Assembly: GCA_022113835.1 (NCBI GenBank)
Contig: JAILWY010000012.1
Coordinates: forward strand, 14,880,001-14,944,000
Direction of reading: 5' to 3'
Origin: Atopsyche davidsoni
Taxonomy: Eukaryota > Arthropoda > Insecta > Trichoptera > Hydrobiosidae
Length of the DNA: 64,000 nt
This document shows positions 23,871 through 36,000 of this stretch, piece after piece. Within the stretch, counting starts at the first letter, position 1, and the number at the start of each line of letters is the position of its first letter. Made by a program: the position numbers and the translations under genes. The notes beneath the pieces were generated by a model. The model did not search any database. It was given only the letters and a program-made list of their open reading frames with translations, and had not been told where the DNA came from.

Positions 23871-26840
23871 AAAAGTCATTGATAAATGTTAAAATAAACT
23901 TACCGTGAAGAAGTTATAAAAAAATATTTCATTTCATTAATAAAAAAAATTATTTTCACCAAACAAATGCCTTGTCCCTCAACAAGATTAATTCTCAAAA
24001 TACAGATGTCATGACAAATTAAAAAAAAACAGGATGAATTTTGAACAGTGGATTTTCCTGTACTACATTCACAAGATTAATTTTCTCCCCTTTTATTTAT
24101 AAAGGAATTCTTAAGAAACAGACTTTAAAACAACGAGGTATGGTATGAATTCCAAGGGGTGTATAGATTTGAAGTATTCGAGCGTAAAGTCATTGAGATA
24201 TATTAAAATCTAGCAATGCTAGCGGTTCAAGAAAATTAAATAAGGGTTGAAATCCCATATTTATTTTCATGTTACAAATAGACGGTTGTTATAATGAACG
24301 TGTTATCAAGAATTTAATTTAAATTTGTACAACATTTGCTTAATGTTTCTTGATGTATTTCACTCTTAATATTTATTATTGAATAGCTGAAGTAAAAACA
24401 ACACAAGGTGTATATTTTTAAAATGCCTAAAATAACTTTTTTTAGAATAAAATTCATCAACCAAATCACCTTGATATTAAATATATGCCTTAAGACTGTA
24501 TTTTATGTGATGTTATTTTATTTTAACTCTACGTAAAACGTAATCGTTTAAAATTTAAATTATGTGTTATCTGGAGTGGTTTGAGTAATTCGAAGACCAG
24601 GCAAGGGTATCATATTAAGCGTTCAAATTAAAAACCAATAGATACTCTCAAGGAAGGAAATTTTCTCAGGGCTGGAAATTTCTCCCCATAGTATTTATTA
24701 AGGCCCTCTACGTCTCGGCACAGTCGTTCCTAATATCCAGGAGTACTCTTCGGCTAAAGTCAATGGATTTTCCGACACGGATTCGAGAATATTTCTTAGC
24801 AAATACTCTTATATTGCCAGTGCGATATCCAGTTTGCAGAATATCGCTGGGTTATTTCTCTTGGTTTTTTCTTTTTTAACCTGAATGATATTGGCTTGAT
24901 TGAATGAAGAGGAATAAAAAGCCAAGTCTTCTGAGTCCTTGTTATATAATAGTCAGAGACTATTCAAACAGATATTTTCATTTAATTTGAGTAGAAAAGC
25001 TATTTAAATAGACGCTTGGCAGAAATGTGGAAAGTTAAAAAAATCTTAGAAAATATTTTAGAAACGAGTTATAACCCTCAAAATACTCAGAATTTTATAT
25101 TGTTTACATTGGGTTGTTGATTATTAAAATGAAAAATTTATTTATAATTAACTTTATATTTTCAATAGTATATAAAGTGGTGCGTTTAAATAAACTACGA
25201 AGCTCAATTTTATGAGAATGATACTAAACATACATTTTGTAATATTTAATGTTTATCCAATTTTGATTAGTTTTTAAACTTAAATCAAATTCCTCAGTTT
25301 TTTATTGGTATATTTAAATAAAGTCAAAGATACTAGTTTCACAACTTGGCTCTCACCATGCGATGTTAAATGAAAAGTCTTGCTTGTCATATCATTGTAT
25401 CAGAGCTCAAAAGTTAATCACGATTCCTTCAAATTTCTGTCTTTGGCACGCGATTCTGCATTTTAGGATATTTATTTTGGGCTTATATCGATCGCCAAGA
25501 GAACGTTGAACTATCTCGTCTCTTAGAATTTTATTTACAAATTAGGTCAGGTTAGATTAAGTTTCTTTGAAATTTTCAATTCATTAAACCGGTTGAAGTT
25601 TTCAAACATCATTAAAGAACAATAAACTATCCAAATGCGCTCAAATAAAATTGAATTATCACGATTAAATGAGAGAAAGTTCTGAACGAAAAGGATTTAT
25701 CAAACAAACTACATGGTAAAAAACATCGTAAATATAAGTCGACAATATTCTGGTCACATTCCGTACCTATAATAAAAAAGACATCTTACTTAAACAACCA
25801 TGGTTTTTAAGTCATTTATTTCATTTATAAATCAAGTCATTAATATTTATTTACCGGAAAAAAAACCAAGATTCAAATTTAAATATTTATTTAACAATCG
25901 TATTAGTGAGAAACTACCTTGCCAATACCGTAAATTAGAATTGAAGAATTATACTCAAGTGAGATAAAAATTAAATCAGCTTTTTAAAAACCAATTATTT
26001 GGAGCTGAGTGATAATTGGGGCTTTCAAATACAAGACATGACAAGTTTCTTTCGAGATCTTCCTTGTAAAAAGCGTAAAAAAAATCTGTATGAATCCCAT
26101 TTTAAAAAACGATAATGCAAGACTTGGTCTGCTTTACAATGGCGGTTTTAAATCACCAACCGTCTCTCTTGCTTGCTAATGACGGAGTTCCGGGTTCGTA
26201 TTTGAGTGAAACAATACATTTTTACAGATTTTCAATTTTGTAAAAATTATAAATTGTCTTCGAAAAACCTCAAAAAGAAACAACCTTTTTGAACAACGTT
26301 TTCTATTATGAAAGCAAATAGTGGAACGTAACAACCCGGAAACAAATACAATAGCTTTTGATTGCTTTCAAATGCTTTCATACATCCGCATAATTTTCCC
26401 TGTTAGTGTTGGCACAGACTTTTCGATCTGATTATCTCAGGCTTAGACTCGAATGAACCATATTAAATCTATTACTGATGAGCATTTGGAAAACTGTTTG
26501 CGTGTAGCAACAACATCAATCGTTATCAACATTGATGCACTTATTTCTGACAATTTTTTGTATTGTCTAACTCTCTAATCTGATAAATATGTTTGATTCA
26601 CATTTTTGTTGTATCTTCTTCAAAAACACTATATTTGTTGCTGGCTTCGTATGTTAAATGAAATTTTGTTGTACGGCCCGGTATGAATCTCATTTCCTTA
26701 ATCTGCCCCTGCTGCTGAAAAAGGTTGGCCACCCATGATCTAAGATTTGTTGATGTCATTTATTCGTGGAATAAACATAAAATGCAATTAGTGATCTTAT
26801 GAATGTTTTAGTGATGAAGGACATGTTTGTTTTGTTGCAG

Positions 26841-27061
26841 AGATAATTACAACGCACGCGGCAGGGCGGCTGTGCTCGCTGGTGGGCGTGGAGGGCGGAC
26901 ACGCGCTGGGAGGCTCTCTGGGCGTGCTGCGCGTGCTACACGCGCTCGGCGTGCGCTACCTCACCCTCACCAGCACGTGCGACACGCCCTGGGCGCAGTG
27001 CGCGCTCGCCGACGCCATGGGCAGCGCGCCTGACCACGAAGGGCTACTGCCCTTTGGAAAG
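26841..27061 (+). CDS. dipeptidase exon a (zinc Glu125 region)
   Basis: Acceptor is a T-rich tract ending TTGCAG at 26840; donor is AAG|GTAAAA at 27061/27062. The first two bases finish a codon begun in the missing upstream exon, and the exon ends on a codon boundary (phase 0). It encodes 73 residues equal to DPEP1 109-181: [20 protein letters not shown], then a leucine-rich helix, [13 protein letters not shown] and LLPFGK. Glu125 (codon at 26891) is the metal-bridging ligand. The residue after LTLT, His152 in DPEP1, is Ser here (AGC at 26972). The exon is strikingly GC-rich with C or G at most third positions, against AT-rich introns on both sides. The acceptor could lie two bases later (after AGAG); the phase of the missing exon would decide. 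Confidence 0.92.
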
Positions 27062-30000
27062 GTAAAATATCATTCAAAACATTTATACTCTAGTACAGTG
27101 GTCCCCAAACCTATGTTCGCGGGCACCATAGCGCCCGCTGAACGTTTTACGTGTGACCGCCGCTGTGCGACCACGATAAAAAAATATTTAAGTTAACAAT
27201 AAAAAGTTATGAAAAAAATCATTCATTTTTCAAAATAATAATTCTTTCTTTCGTCAAATAGCATCTTATGGGTGTGGTTTGATTTGTCTTCGTCTCTGTA
27301 ATAACGCCCTCTAATAATGCGTTCACGATATTGTTCAGATACTTTGTAAAAAAGTTGCTGAATATATATAAATCTGATATTTTTGTGGTAGTACGGTGAA
27401 AGCGATGTGAAAGTGTCTCTGATATTTTAGCGTTGATAAGAGTGAAGTGAGAGCTATGTGAAAGTCTATCTGATATTTTTGTGGTGGTAAAAGTGAGGTG
27501 AAAGCGATGTGAGAGTGTCTCTGATATTTTAGCGTTGATAAGAGTGAGGTGAGAGCTATGTAAAAGTCTATCTGATATTTTTGCGGTGGTAAAAGTGAGG
27601 TGAAAGCGATGTGAAAGTGTGTCTGATATTTTTGCGTTAATAAAAGTGAGGTGAAAGCGACGTGAGGTGAAAGCTCTATAATAATATTATACATGAAACA
27701 GCTAGATGATTACAGTTTATCCTTTTATAACATGGTTGTGATAGAAATCTTATAACGTAATAATTTCATAGCACAGTTTTCATTCAACAACATCATATCT
27801 AGAATTTTTTAAAATAGTCTTTTTCACAATTAATACTGTGCTACGTTTTCACGTAGCGCAGTATTAATTGAGCGCACTAAAATAATTTATTTAGAGGAAT
27901 ATATAAATTCAATGATAATTATTTAATAGCAAGGTAAAATATATTTTTATTAGAAAAGACGCGATTAATTAATATAAAGATGTATCCGAATTTTACACCA
28001 CCCAAAATATAATGAAAAAATTTCTGGCTGAAAAAATGGTGAAATTTGTGAATCAATTATTTGGTTTTCTGTCAATTACATGTTTTATTTTATATAATAA
28101 TAAATAAAATATAAATAAACATAATTTTATAAATCAAATAATCATTAACCCGAAAATATTATTTCCTCTGCCGTGTTCTCTCAGTTGTAGCACGTGGGTT
28201 GCATTGATTGCTTCCACAAAGATAAATCTATATTTCTTATTTGTGTCCGGCAGAATACAAGAATTTAATCTCATTGACGTTCATATTTTTTTATTTATTA
28301 TTGTATTCTAAGTAAAAAAATTCCTAGTGTGATGTAAATACTAGTTGAAATTAAAATATCATGCGTCTGAAAACAAATAAAAACATTACCTGTGACGAAG
28401 CGAAATCACAAAATATTCGGTTCTTTTTGTAAGAAAATTGTAAGAAAACGGATCTCCTATAAATAAAGGATTCCAGCCTTAATCGTTAATAATTGTATAC
28501 ATCTATTAGAAGGCTTACAAAAACACCCCTGCAGATAAAATAACTTCTCCGCTCTAGAATGATTGGCCTTTTTTAACCTCCCTCGATTGAAGGCTCTCAA
28601 TAAGAAACGTATTCCGCCATGAGCCCTAAATTGGATTCCATGGATGAACATCCTATACAGCCTCCAATCACGCGGGCGGTACTCCGGAAATGTGTTATTT
28701 TTTCCTCGTTACACATTGAAGCTGTGAATTTTGAAGGGATGCTATATGGCCTGCCGTCAAACGCGCGTTACACTGACGTATTCACCTTAAAGTAAATTTA
28801 CTGTGTCTTTTATAGCTTCCTTATGATAGCTCATATTTTTGATAGTGTCAATTGAATACAGCAAATGTATTTCAAAACATTGATACTGAATATTAACTGA
28901 TAAAATGACTCACATTTTGGCATTTGAGTGCAATTTAACAGAAAAAAAATATTTTTACACATACCAATGATTATTTAAACAAATATACTTATTAGGATTC
29001 AAAATCCAGTTAGGAAATTAATTCACAAATAGAACAAAGAGAAGAAATATCTTTCTGGTTTTATATTTGCTCAATATTGATATATTAAATTAAGCTTTGC
29101 TGTTTGTAAGCTCGTGTATCGCAAAAAAGTTAAGATAATATAAGGACCCAATAAATTGTATTGTGAATTATTTGTTAATGCAATAGGCATAGTTTTATTA
29201 CTGTTGAGCAGTTTCAACGACATAGCGACTATTTTGAATTCGTTACCAACCGCTAGGTATGAAAATAAAGTTTTGAACAAATTTATGATTATCTATGAAT
29301 GGGAACATGGAATTTCACTTTCGGAGATATCTCCTTACTCCGAAGAGTAAGGGTTGGAAAGATTTATATTGAAAATAACGGTTCGGTCCCCATTTAAGTT
29401 GGCGGATGTGATAAAGGTAGTGAAGAGAGAAGAGTGGAGATGCGCAAACTACATTTATCCACGAAGCGTTGAATTTTACGTGCTCTTCAGTGGTATACTT
29501 CAACACTCATACCAAAAGATATATCGATGACGAAACTTTATCTCTGATATCCTGACAAACCTCCACGATGAAATGGAGATGAGTAGATATAATAATCTGG
29601 CTATATATCGTAAATTATTGATTATAATAAAAATAAAGCATCCACAACTGACTGGTTTATTTGTAATAATACTTTTATAAACGTAATGCTTAAGAGATTA
29701 CAATCATTTTTGTTTGTGAGTCTTCAGTCTGATGAAGCCCTTTAAAAGCTAAACGCTCAGTATAAAATATTTTTTTATTTATATTACTCAATCGAACTGA
29801 TATTAATTGTGATTAATATAAGGAATGAAATTTAATACATATGCTTATTTCGGTTAGCTTTGAATATTCAAGTTTATTGCTTAATAAGCTTCTTCAGGAA
29901 TAAAAATCGTATTGCTGGTCAAACTTAAATAGTTAATAAATTGCGATTGTCCAGTTTATCCGACGTATCCTAAAAGAATGATTGCTTTTTTACAATGCTG

Positions 30001-33000
30001 TGAGTGTCCAGTTTCTTTATCTCTAACACTATAAACAGAATAAACTCCTGGAAATAAAACACTAGAATCCACTCAACAGTTGGCCGTCAGCTATCTTATC
30101 AATCTGGTCGGGTTATGACGTCTGTATTAGCCCGGGTACTGTGGCTGTGTTCCATATATCCTCTTTACGACCTCTGATATATCGACAATAATCACTAATG
30201 AATTTACCTCCCACACGAAGGTGTCTTTTTTAAGCTTTAATATACGATAAATATATTTCATACGAAAAGGATAATATAGAGTATTTACGACAGACAAGTA
30301 AACACGAATAGCGAAAATCAGTTAAAAGATATTATTTATGTATTGTTAGCGCTTTTGTCTTCAAATGTGTTTTCAAGTACGAGCTTGAATAATTCTCTGA
30401 AAGCCGAAAGCACTCATAAACAGAAATTATGGTTATTTAGTAGCCATTTGGATATTCATTGTTATGAAACATAATTTAAGAATAAAAAGTGCTGTGAAAA
30501 AAAGAAATGCTGGAGATTACTTGATAACATGATAACTGACTGAATTTTTGTTAAATCAATTGAAAGCAAGTTTGAATTGATTGAATATGCATAGAACTTG
30601 CATTATCAAATATTCAAAACCATTGAAAATTTGATGTATATATATAAGTACTTTCAAATAATTTCTGCTTTAAAGAGGGATCGCGAAAACTTTAATCCGG
30701 GGAAAACTTTCCTATTAGCGTTCAAACACTGATTTTAACTAATTTATCTGCACTGTTTCCGGATTCGCTGGACTTCCGGCTGGCGGAAGTGGGTCAAATT
30801 CAGCATTGTAATTCCACGTGACTTTTTTGAGAATGCCTCCTGTGACAGGCAATATATTCCGACCCGTTTTATTAAAAGGCAGACATCGATCAACTAACTT
30901 ACACGTTGTAATTGAAAGCATTTTAATTCTGAACTCCCTTATGACATTGACAGAAATATAAAATGGTTTTAATATTTATAAACTTTTTGAGTTAAATTGT
31001 TTATTACATTTTAAAAGTTGAATTGTCATTTTAAAATGAATACATTTAAATGTTTAACCCATTGAGTTGATTTTAAAATTGAGTATATATTTACTAAGAA
31101 GCATCATGGTGTATTATTTTTATTTCCATGACGATACAGTAAAGTTTAGATCATTCATTTGAAAGATGTATATTATTATTGCCATCCAATATCTCAGATT
31201 TATTCAATTGTTACATTTATAATTACTATAAATACAGGTTTATAGAAATAATAAAAAAAGCACCGGTTTTTCAAATTAATTATTTAAATATTCTAACAAA
31301 ATGAAAGTAGCAGTAACAAAGGTTCTTAAGATTGAGAGTGCTCATTTTATTTTAATATCTAGAATATTAATATAATTAGACACATAAGTTCACACATAGA
31401 AGATGATTTAAATAAATTCTCAGAAAAATATCATCGTGATTTGTGTGGAATTTGAGCTCACATCCCCAGGCTTACATAGCCGGTGTACTGACCATTGTAC
31501 TAACAAACCACATCCATTATCGAGAATTTTTACCAATCATACTCTACATATGAACCAATGTGCCCAGGCCAACCAATATATAGTGATTTGCAAGCACTGG
31601 ACTTTTTAATCAAAGTAACAAGTGACGCGTTTTTTAATCCAATCTGGATATTATTTTTAAAATCTATTAATTTAGTCAAGACGCGCACCATCATATATGT
31701 ATGTCTATTTTTGGATTGAACGTCAATCAAATGCGTATGTATTACCTATTACAGGTTTATATTATTTACTAATATAATTAGGCACATTAGTTCGCACATA
31801 AAAGATGATTTAAAAATATCATCGTAATTTTTGTGGGATTTGAACCCACATCCCCTGGCTTACATGGCTGGTGTACTGACCATTGTACTAACGAACCACA
31901 TCCATTAATCACATACACAAATCACGATGATATGATATGATTATATATTAGAAAATTATATAAACCTGTAATAGGTAATAAATACGCATTCGATTGACGT
32001 TCAATCCAAAAATAGACATACATCTAGATTATTCTCATTTCTTTGACTATCAAAAAATATTTATTAAAATACCGTAAGACTTTCAATATGCAATGTCTCC
32101 TGTACTTCATTCTATACGGCGTACAGTCTTTCTCTCCATTCATCCCCTTGCGATTATTATCCTGGCACGGGCGCTGCACCCTCTGCTCCGACAGTCAATT
32201 ATGTATGGCGCGACCCCCGCCGGGGTTTTCATTTCGCCTCTCGTCTTTTTTACACCTGCGATTCTCGTTGCTATTTTTTTTACGAGAGACATTGTTGGCA
32301 ATAGAAAAACGAAATACTCGACTTTATCTATATCAAGAGACGTGATTTTCCTGTAAATATTTCATTAGACGCGATGAAATAACGATACTGAAAGAATACG
32401 GTTTCGTTATTCGTGTCGTGTTTGCATGTAGACGTATAATCTAGAATGTTTTTCTCAATAATGCGATTTAAAACCGCTTTAAAATCTAGTGTGCAGCTGC
32501 AAAAAAATTTAATATTTTATTTATATTTCTATTAAAATATTATTAAATTATAGAACCTGTATAAGCTTGAATGATGAAATCACAAAACAAATTGTGTTTT
32601 ATGTTGAATTCTGTGGACACCCGCTAATTTCGCTTTGGAAATGAAAACGTAAAATACACTGTCTTCAATTAAAGAAAGTTCGTGCGCTTTGGAGAAGAAT
32701 ACAAAATAAATTAATCAGAAAGCCACAAGAATATTTTTCGCTGTTCCGCTCAAAGCGGCAGTGGTGAATTAAAAAAAGATTTAGATACAAATCGCGCTGT
32801 GACTTTTAACAAAGTATCGCAATTTAAAAATCACGGAGCCAGAAAGCTGGCAGTACCTTCGTGACGCGGCCAAATAAAGTTGGTGTATCTGCTGGAGGGG
32901 GAACGAGCCGTGACTGCCGTGCTCGCGAGTCTTTTGGCTGAAAGAAGATAAATCCGGCGAGTTGTCCCAAACTCACGGCAACAACTTGTTGTCATACGTC

Positions 33001-36000
33001 TGAGTTACAGACTTGCAAGTTTTTAAAGTCTGTTGTGGGAAAGTTTTCTTCCCCGCTCTCTGTGCATGCTTTGGAGGTATTTAGGCCCACTTTTACCCCC
33101 AGGGCAGTCGGAGAAACTCGCGCGTGTATCGCTTGAAAGATATGAGAGCCAGTGTAAAGATCTTTGTAAAGAATGATGTTTTTATGCTTCCAGTCTCCCG
33201 GCGAAACGTATAAGCAGAATAAAAAAGCTTGTGATGATACCATGAAAGTTTTGAGTTTTTGTGGTACTCAAAAATATACCAGAAAGTTTAGGCATACATC
33301 TAAATATTTTGATAGTATTTAAAAATAATATATTTGTTAGAAAACACTTGTTAATGCAATAAACTTATTAAAGCTTTGGTGGTTTTAAATTTATATAATG
33401 TCCTATTTTATCAAACCTTTTGTATTGTAATAATTGCAAAAATATGGACGGCTTTTTGAATATAATAAATTAATTCAAATATTCTAAAATCACACTGAAT
33501 GTCAATGAATATTTAAATTGTATAAAAGAGACATTAAATATTTAATAAAAGTTTCGTTTTACCAAGAACAGAAATATCACTTTTGTTTAACTTTTAATCT
33601 GTATACAGTGAAATATTATTAAAGTTTGGTGTTGGACTTTTAAAGTTGACACTAAACGGTATTTTGGTTAATTGACATTTAATAATATAGTATGTTAAAC
33701 CACCTAAAAATTTATTAAAACACTGAAGTACATTTGAACTTTTTGATTATGGAACTCAAATAAGATAAATTTGTCAGTTGTACCAATGTGTAAAAGAACC
33801 AATGTTTAAGTCTATTTTTGGATTGAACGTCAATCTAGTGCGTATTTATTACCCATTACGGGTTTATTATATTATTACTAATATGATTAGGCACATTAGT
33901 TCACACATAGAAGATGATTAAAGAAATTCTCAGAAAAATATCATCGTGATTTGTGTGGGATTTGAACCCATATCCTTAGGCTTACATGGCCGGTGTACTG
34001 ACCATTGTACTAACGAACCACATCCGTTAATATTTAGTATAGGCCAACCAATATTTAGTGATTTGCAAGCACTGGACTTTTTTGAACAAAGTAATATTAG
34101 TATAAGTATAATAATCATATTAGCTATAATATAATAAACCCGTAATGGGTAGTTAATACGCATCTGATTAACGCCCAATTAAAAAATAGACTTAAAATAG
34201 ATTTTAAACTAATAATAGATTTTAAAAATAATATCCAGTTGGGACTAAAATCGCTTCACATGTTACTTTGTTCAAAAAAGCACAGTGCTTGCAAATCACT
34301 AAATATTGGTTGGCCTGGGCACATTGGTTCATATGTAGAGTATGATTGTTGAAAAATTCTCGATTAACGGAAGTGATTCGTTAGTACAAGGGTTAGTATA
34401 CCGGCCATGTAAGCCAGGGGATGTGGGTTCAAATCCCACACAAATCACGATGATATTTTTCTGAGAATTTCTTTAATCATCTTCTATGTGTGAACTAATA
34501 AGCCTAATCATATTAGTAATACATTAATTTTAAGGCATTTCATATATTTACGTATATTCAATGGAGTAACAAAACAGTTTTTTCTATTATCAGTAAACGT
34601 GTTACTTACTGATATAATTTGTTTATGATAGTTATATTATAATATAGTTTTTTTGTGGTATTGGACATTAAATTGAACGTTTTTGTTTGTCTTTCAGTTG
34701 ATCATCAAGGAGATGAACCGCCTGGGGATGATGGTGGACCTGTCGCACGTGTCGCAGAGCACGATGCGCGCCGCCCTGAACGCGACTCTGGCTCCGGCCC
34801 TCTTCTCCCACTCGTCGGCTCATGCCCTCTGCAACTCCTCGCGCAACGTGCCCGACGAGGTGCTGAGGCTCGTCTCCGCCAACAAGGGGCTCGTCATGGT
34901 CAACTTCTACTCCCAGTTCCTGGCCTGCAAGAACGAGGCGTCCGTCGCTGATGCGATCGGTAATAATCTCAACATATGACTACGTTTCCAAAATCCAATT
35001 GAAACACCCCCCTTCTACGTTTATCCATAATCTTTGTATTATTTTCAATTCTCGATTATCTACTATATAAATATTTTTAAGGAGAAAGATCTTATTAGTA
35101 AAATTTCAGCTGTTTTTCAAAGTACTGTATTTATTGTAAGAATGATTAGTTTCATTTTTAATTATTTTAAGCAATTTCAAAAGATCCTTCAAAATTTCTC
35201 AGAATACAAATTAACAAGAGGAGGAAATTAACGCAACCTTACAACTCGGGATTCCTTCCGAAATTGCTTCAAGTTTTTTAGTATGACGTCACACAACAAG
35301 CACCACGTGCCGAACAACACGTGTGTCATTACCGAAACTTCGCGACAAAGTTCCCTTGTCTTACAGCGTCTTCCCACCAAAATATTATGCCGATAAATCC
35401 AGTCGCTCAGGCGAGATGTGCGTATTGTTATTCAAAGCGTATGGTTTTACGACGGGGGCGTTATGTGATTATTATTTATTTATTGCAGCTCATATAAATC
35501 ACATCCGGGACGTGGCTGGCATCGACTGTGTCGGCCTCGGAGCCGGGTATGATGGCATCAACTTGTGAGTATAAAGAATCTCTAAAAACTTTGTAATTTA
35601 AAGGTTTTTTGTATTAAGTATTATAAATGGGTCTAGAAGACGAAAAATGAAGAAGCTATAACTACACTTTCATTACTTATGTAATACTGGCAGAGCACTC
35701 TTAATTGGATTATTTTTAGCTAATACTTCTTATCTATCTTGTAATAAATAGGAAATTTCTTAAGTTTGATCCGTTTTGTAATTGGTAACAAAAAAAAAAA
35801 CAAATAAATAATAATACTCTACTAACATGTGACCAAACTGTGAGTCGGTGAAAGTTTATATATACCACAGTGGTTAACTTTAACAACAAAAAGTAAACCC
35901 AACGTATTTAATAAGTGTACATATTTTTAAAACAGTAGATGCTGCGTTACAGTAAGTTACTAATATCAAGCAGTGATCTTTAGATTTAATTACAGCTATA

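Larger units (their letters stand above)
1..26840. other. non-coding upstream stretch, probably intron of the dipeptidase gene
   Basis: No exon that I could recognise. I looked for the N-terminal dipeptidase motif (Asp-Gly-His-Asn-Asp) and GC-rich short exons with splice sites and found none. The longer open frames here (for example 5390-5734, very rich in Phe and Leu codons from T-runs) look random. Stretches 1-2160, 5000-8200, 8560-12290, 15450-17160, 18050-19040, 19400-22200 and 23770-26690 are AT-rich and I see nothing else in them beyond the entries listed. Confidence 0.6.
27062..34697 (+). other. dipeptidase intron (7.6 kb)
   Basis: Starts GTAAAA and ends TTTGTCTTTCAG. AT-rich and without coding signal. 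It holds a 51-bp minisatellite (27374-27673), a hairpin (27827-27870), GC-richer stretches near 28.5-28.7, 30.7-30.9, 32.1-32.3 and 32.75-33.2 kb, and a cluster of tRNA-derived repeats at 31.4-34.5 kb. Just after the donor, near 27098, CAGTGGTCCCCAAACC resembles the terminus of a hAT-type element, but I found no matching end. Confidence 0.85.

Noticed and set aside
26827..27033. Plus-strand frame over dipeptidase exon a
   Set aside because: Shadow of a GC-rich exon; the real frame carries GVEGGH.
27098..27113. hAT-like terminus CAGTGGTCCCCAAACC
   Set aside because: No matching inverted end or 8-bp duplication was found nearby, so not listed as an element.
32043..32356. Two plus-strand frames of 87-100 codons
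   Set aside because: They overlap in different frames over a GC-richer intronic block; no signal that either is coding.
31385..34530. Functional tRNA genes or a CRISPR-like array
   Set aside because: tRNA-like cores have A33 and stem mismatches and are embedded in dispersed repeats; spacing is irregular and the units are in both orientations, so no array.
34655..34951. Second plus-strand frame over dipeptidase exon b
   Set aside because: Arg/Gly/Pro-rich shadow of the true exon frame.
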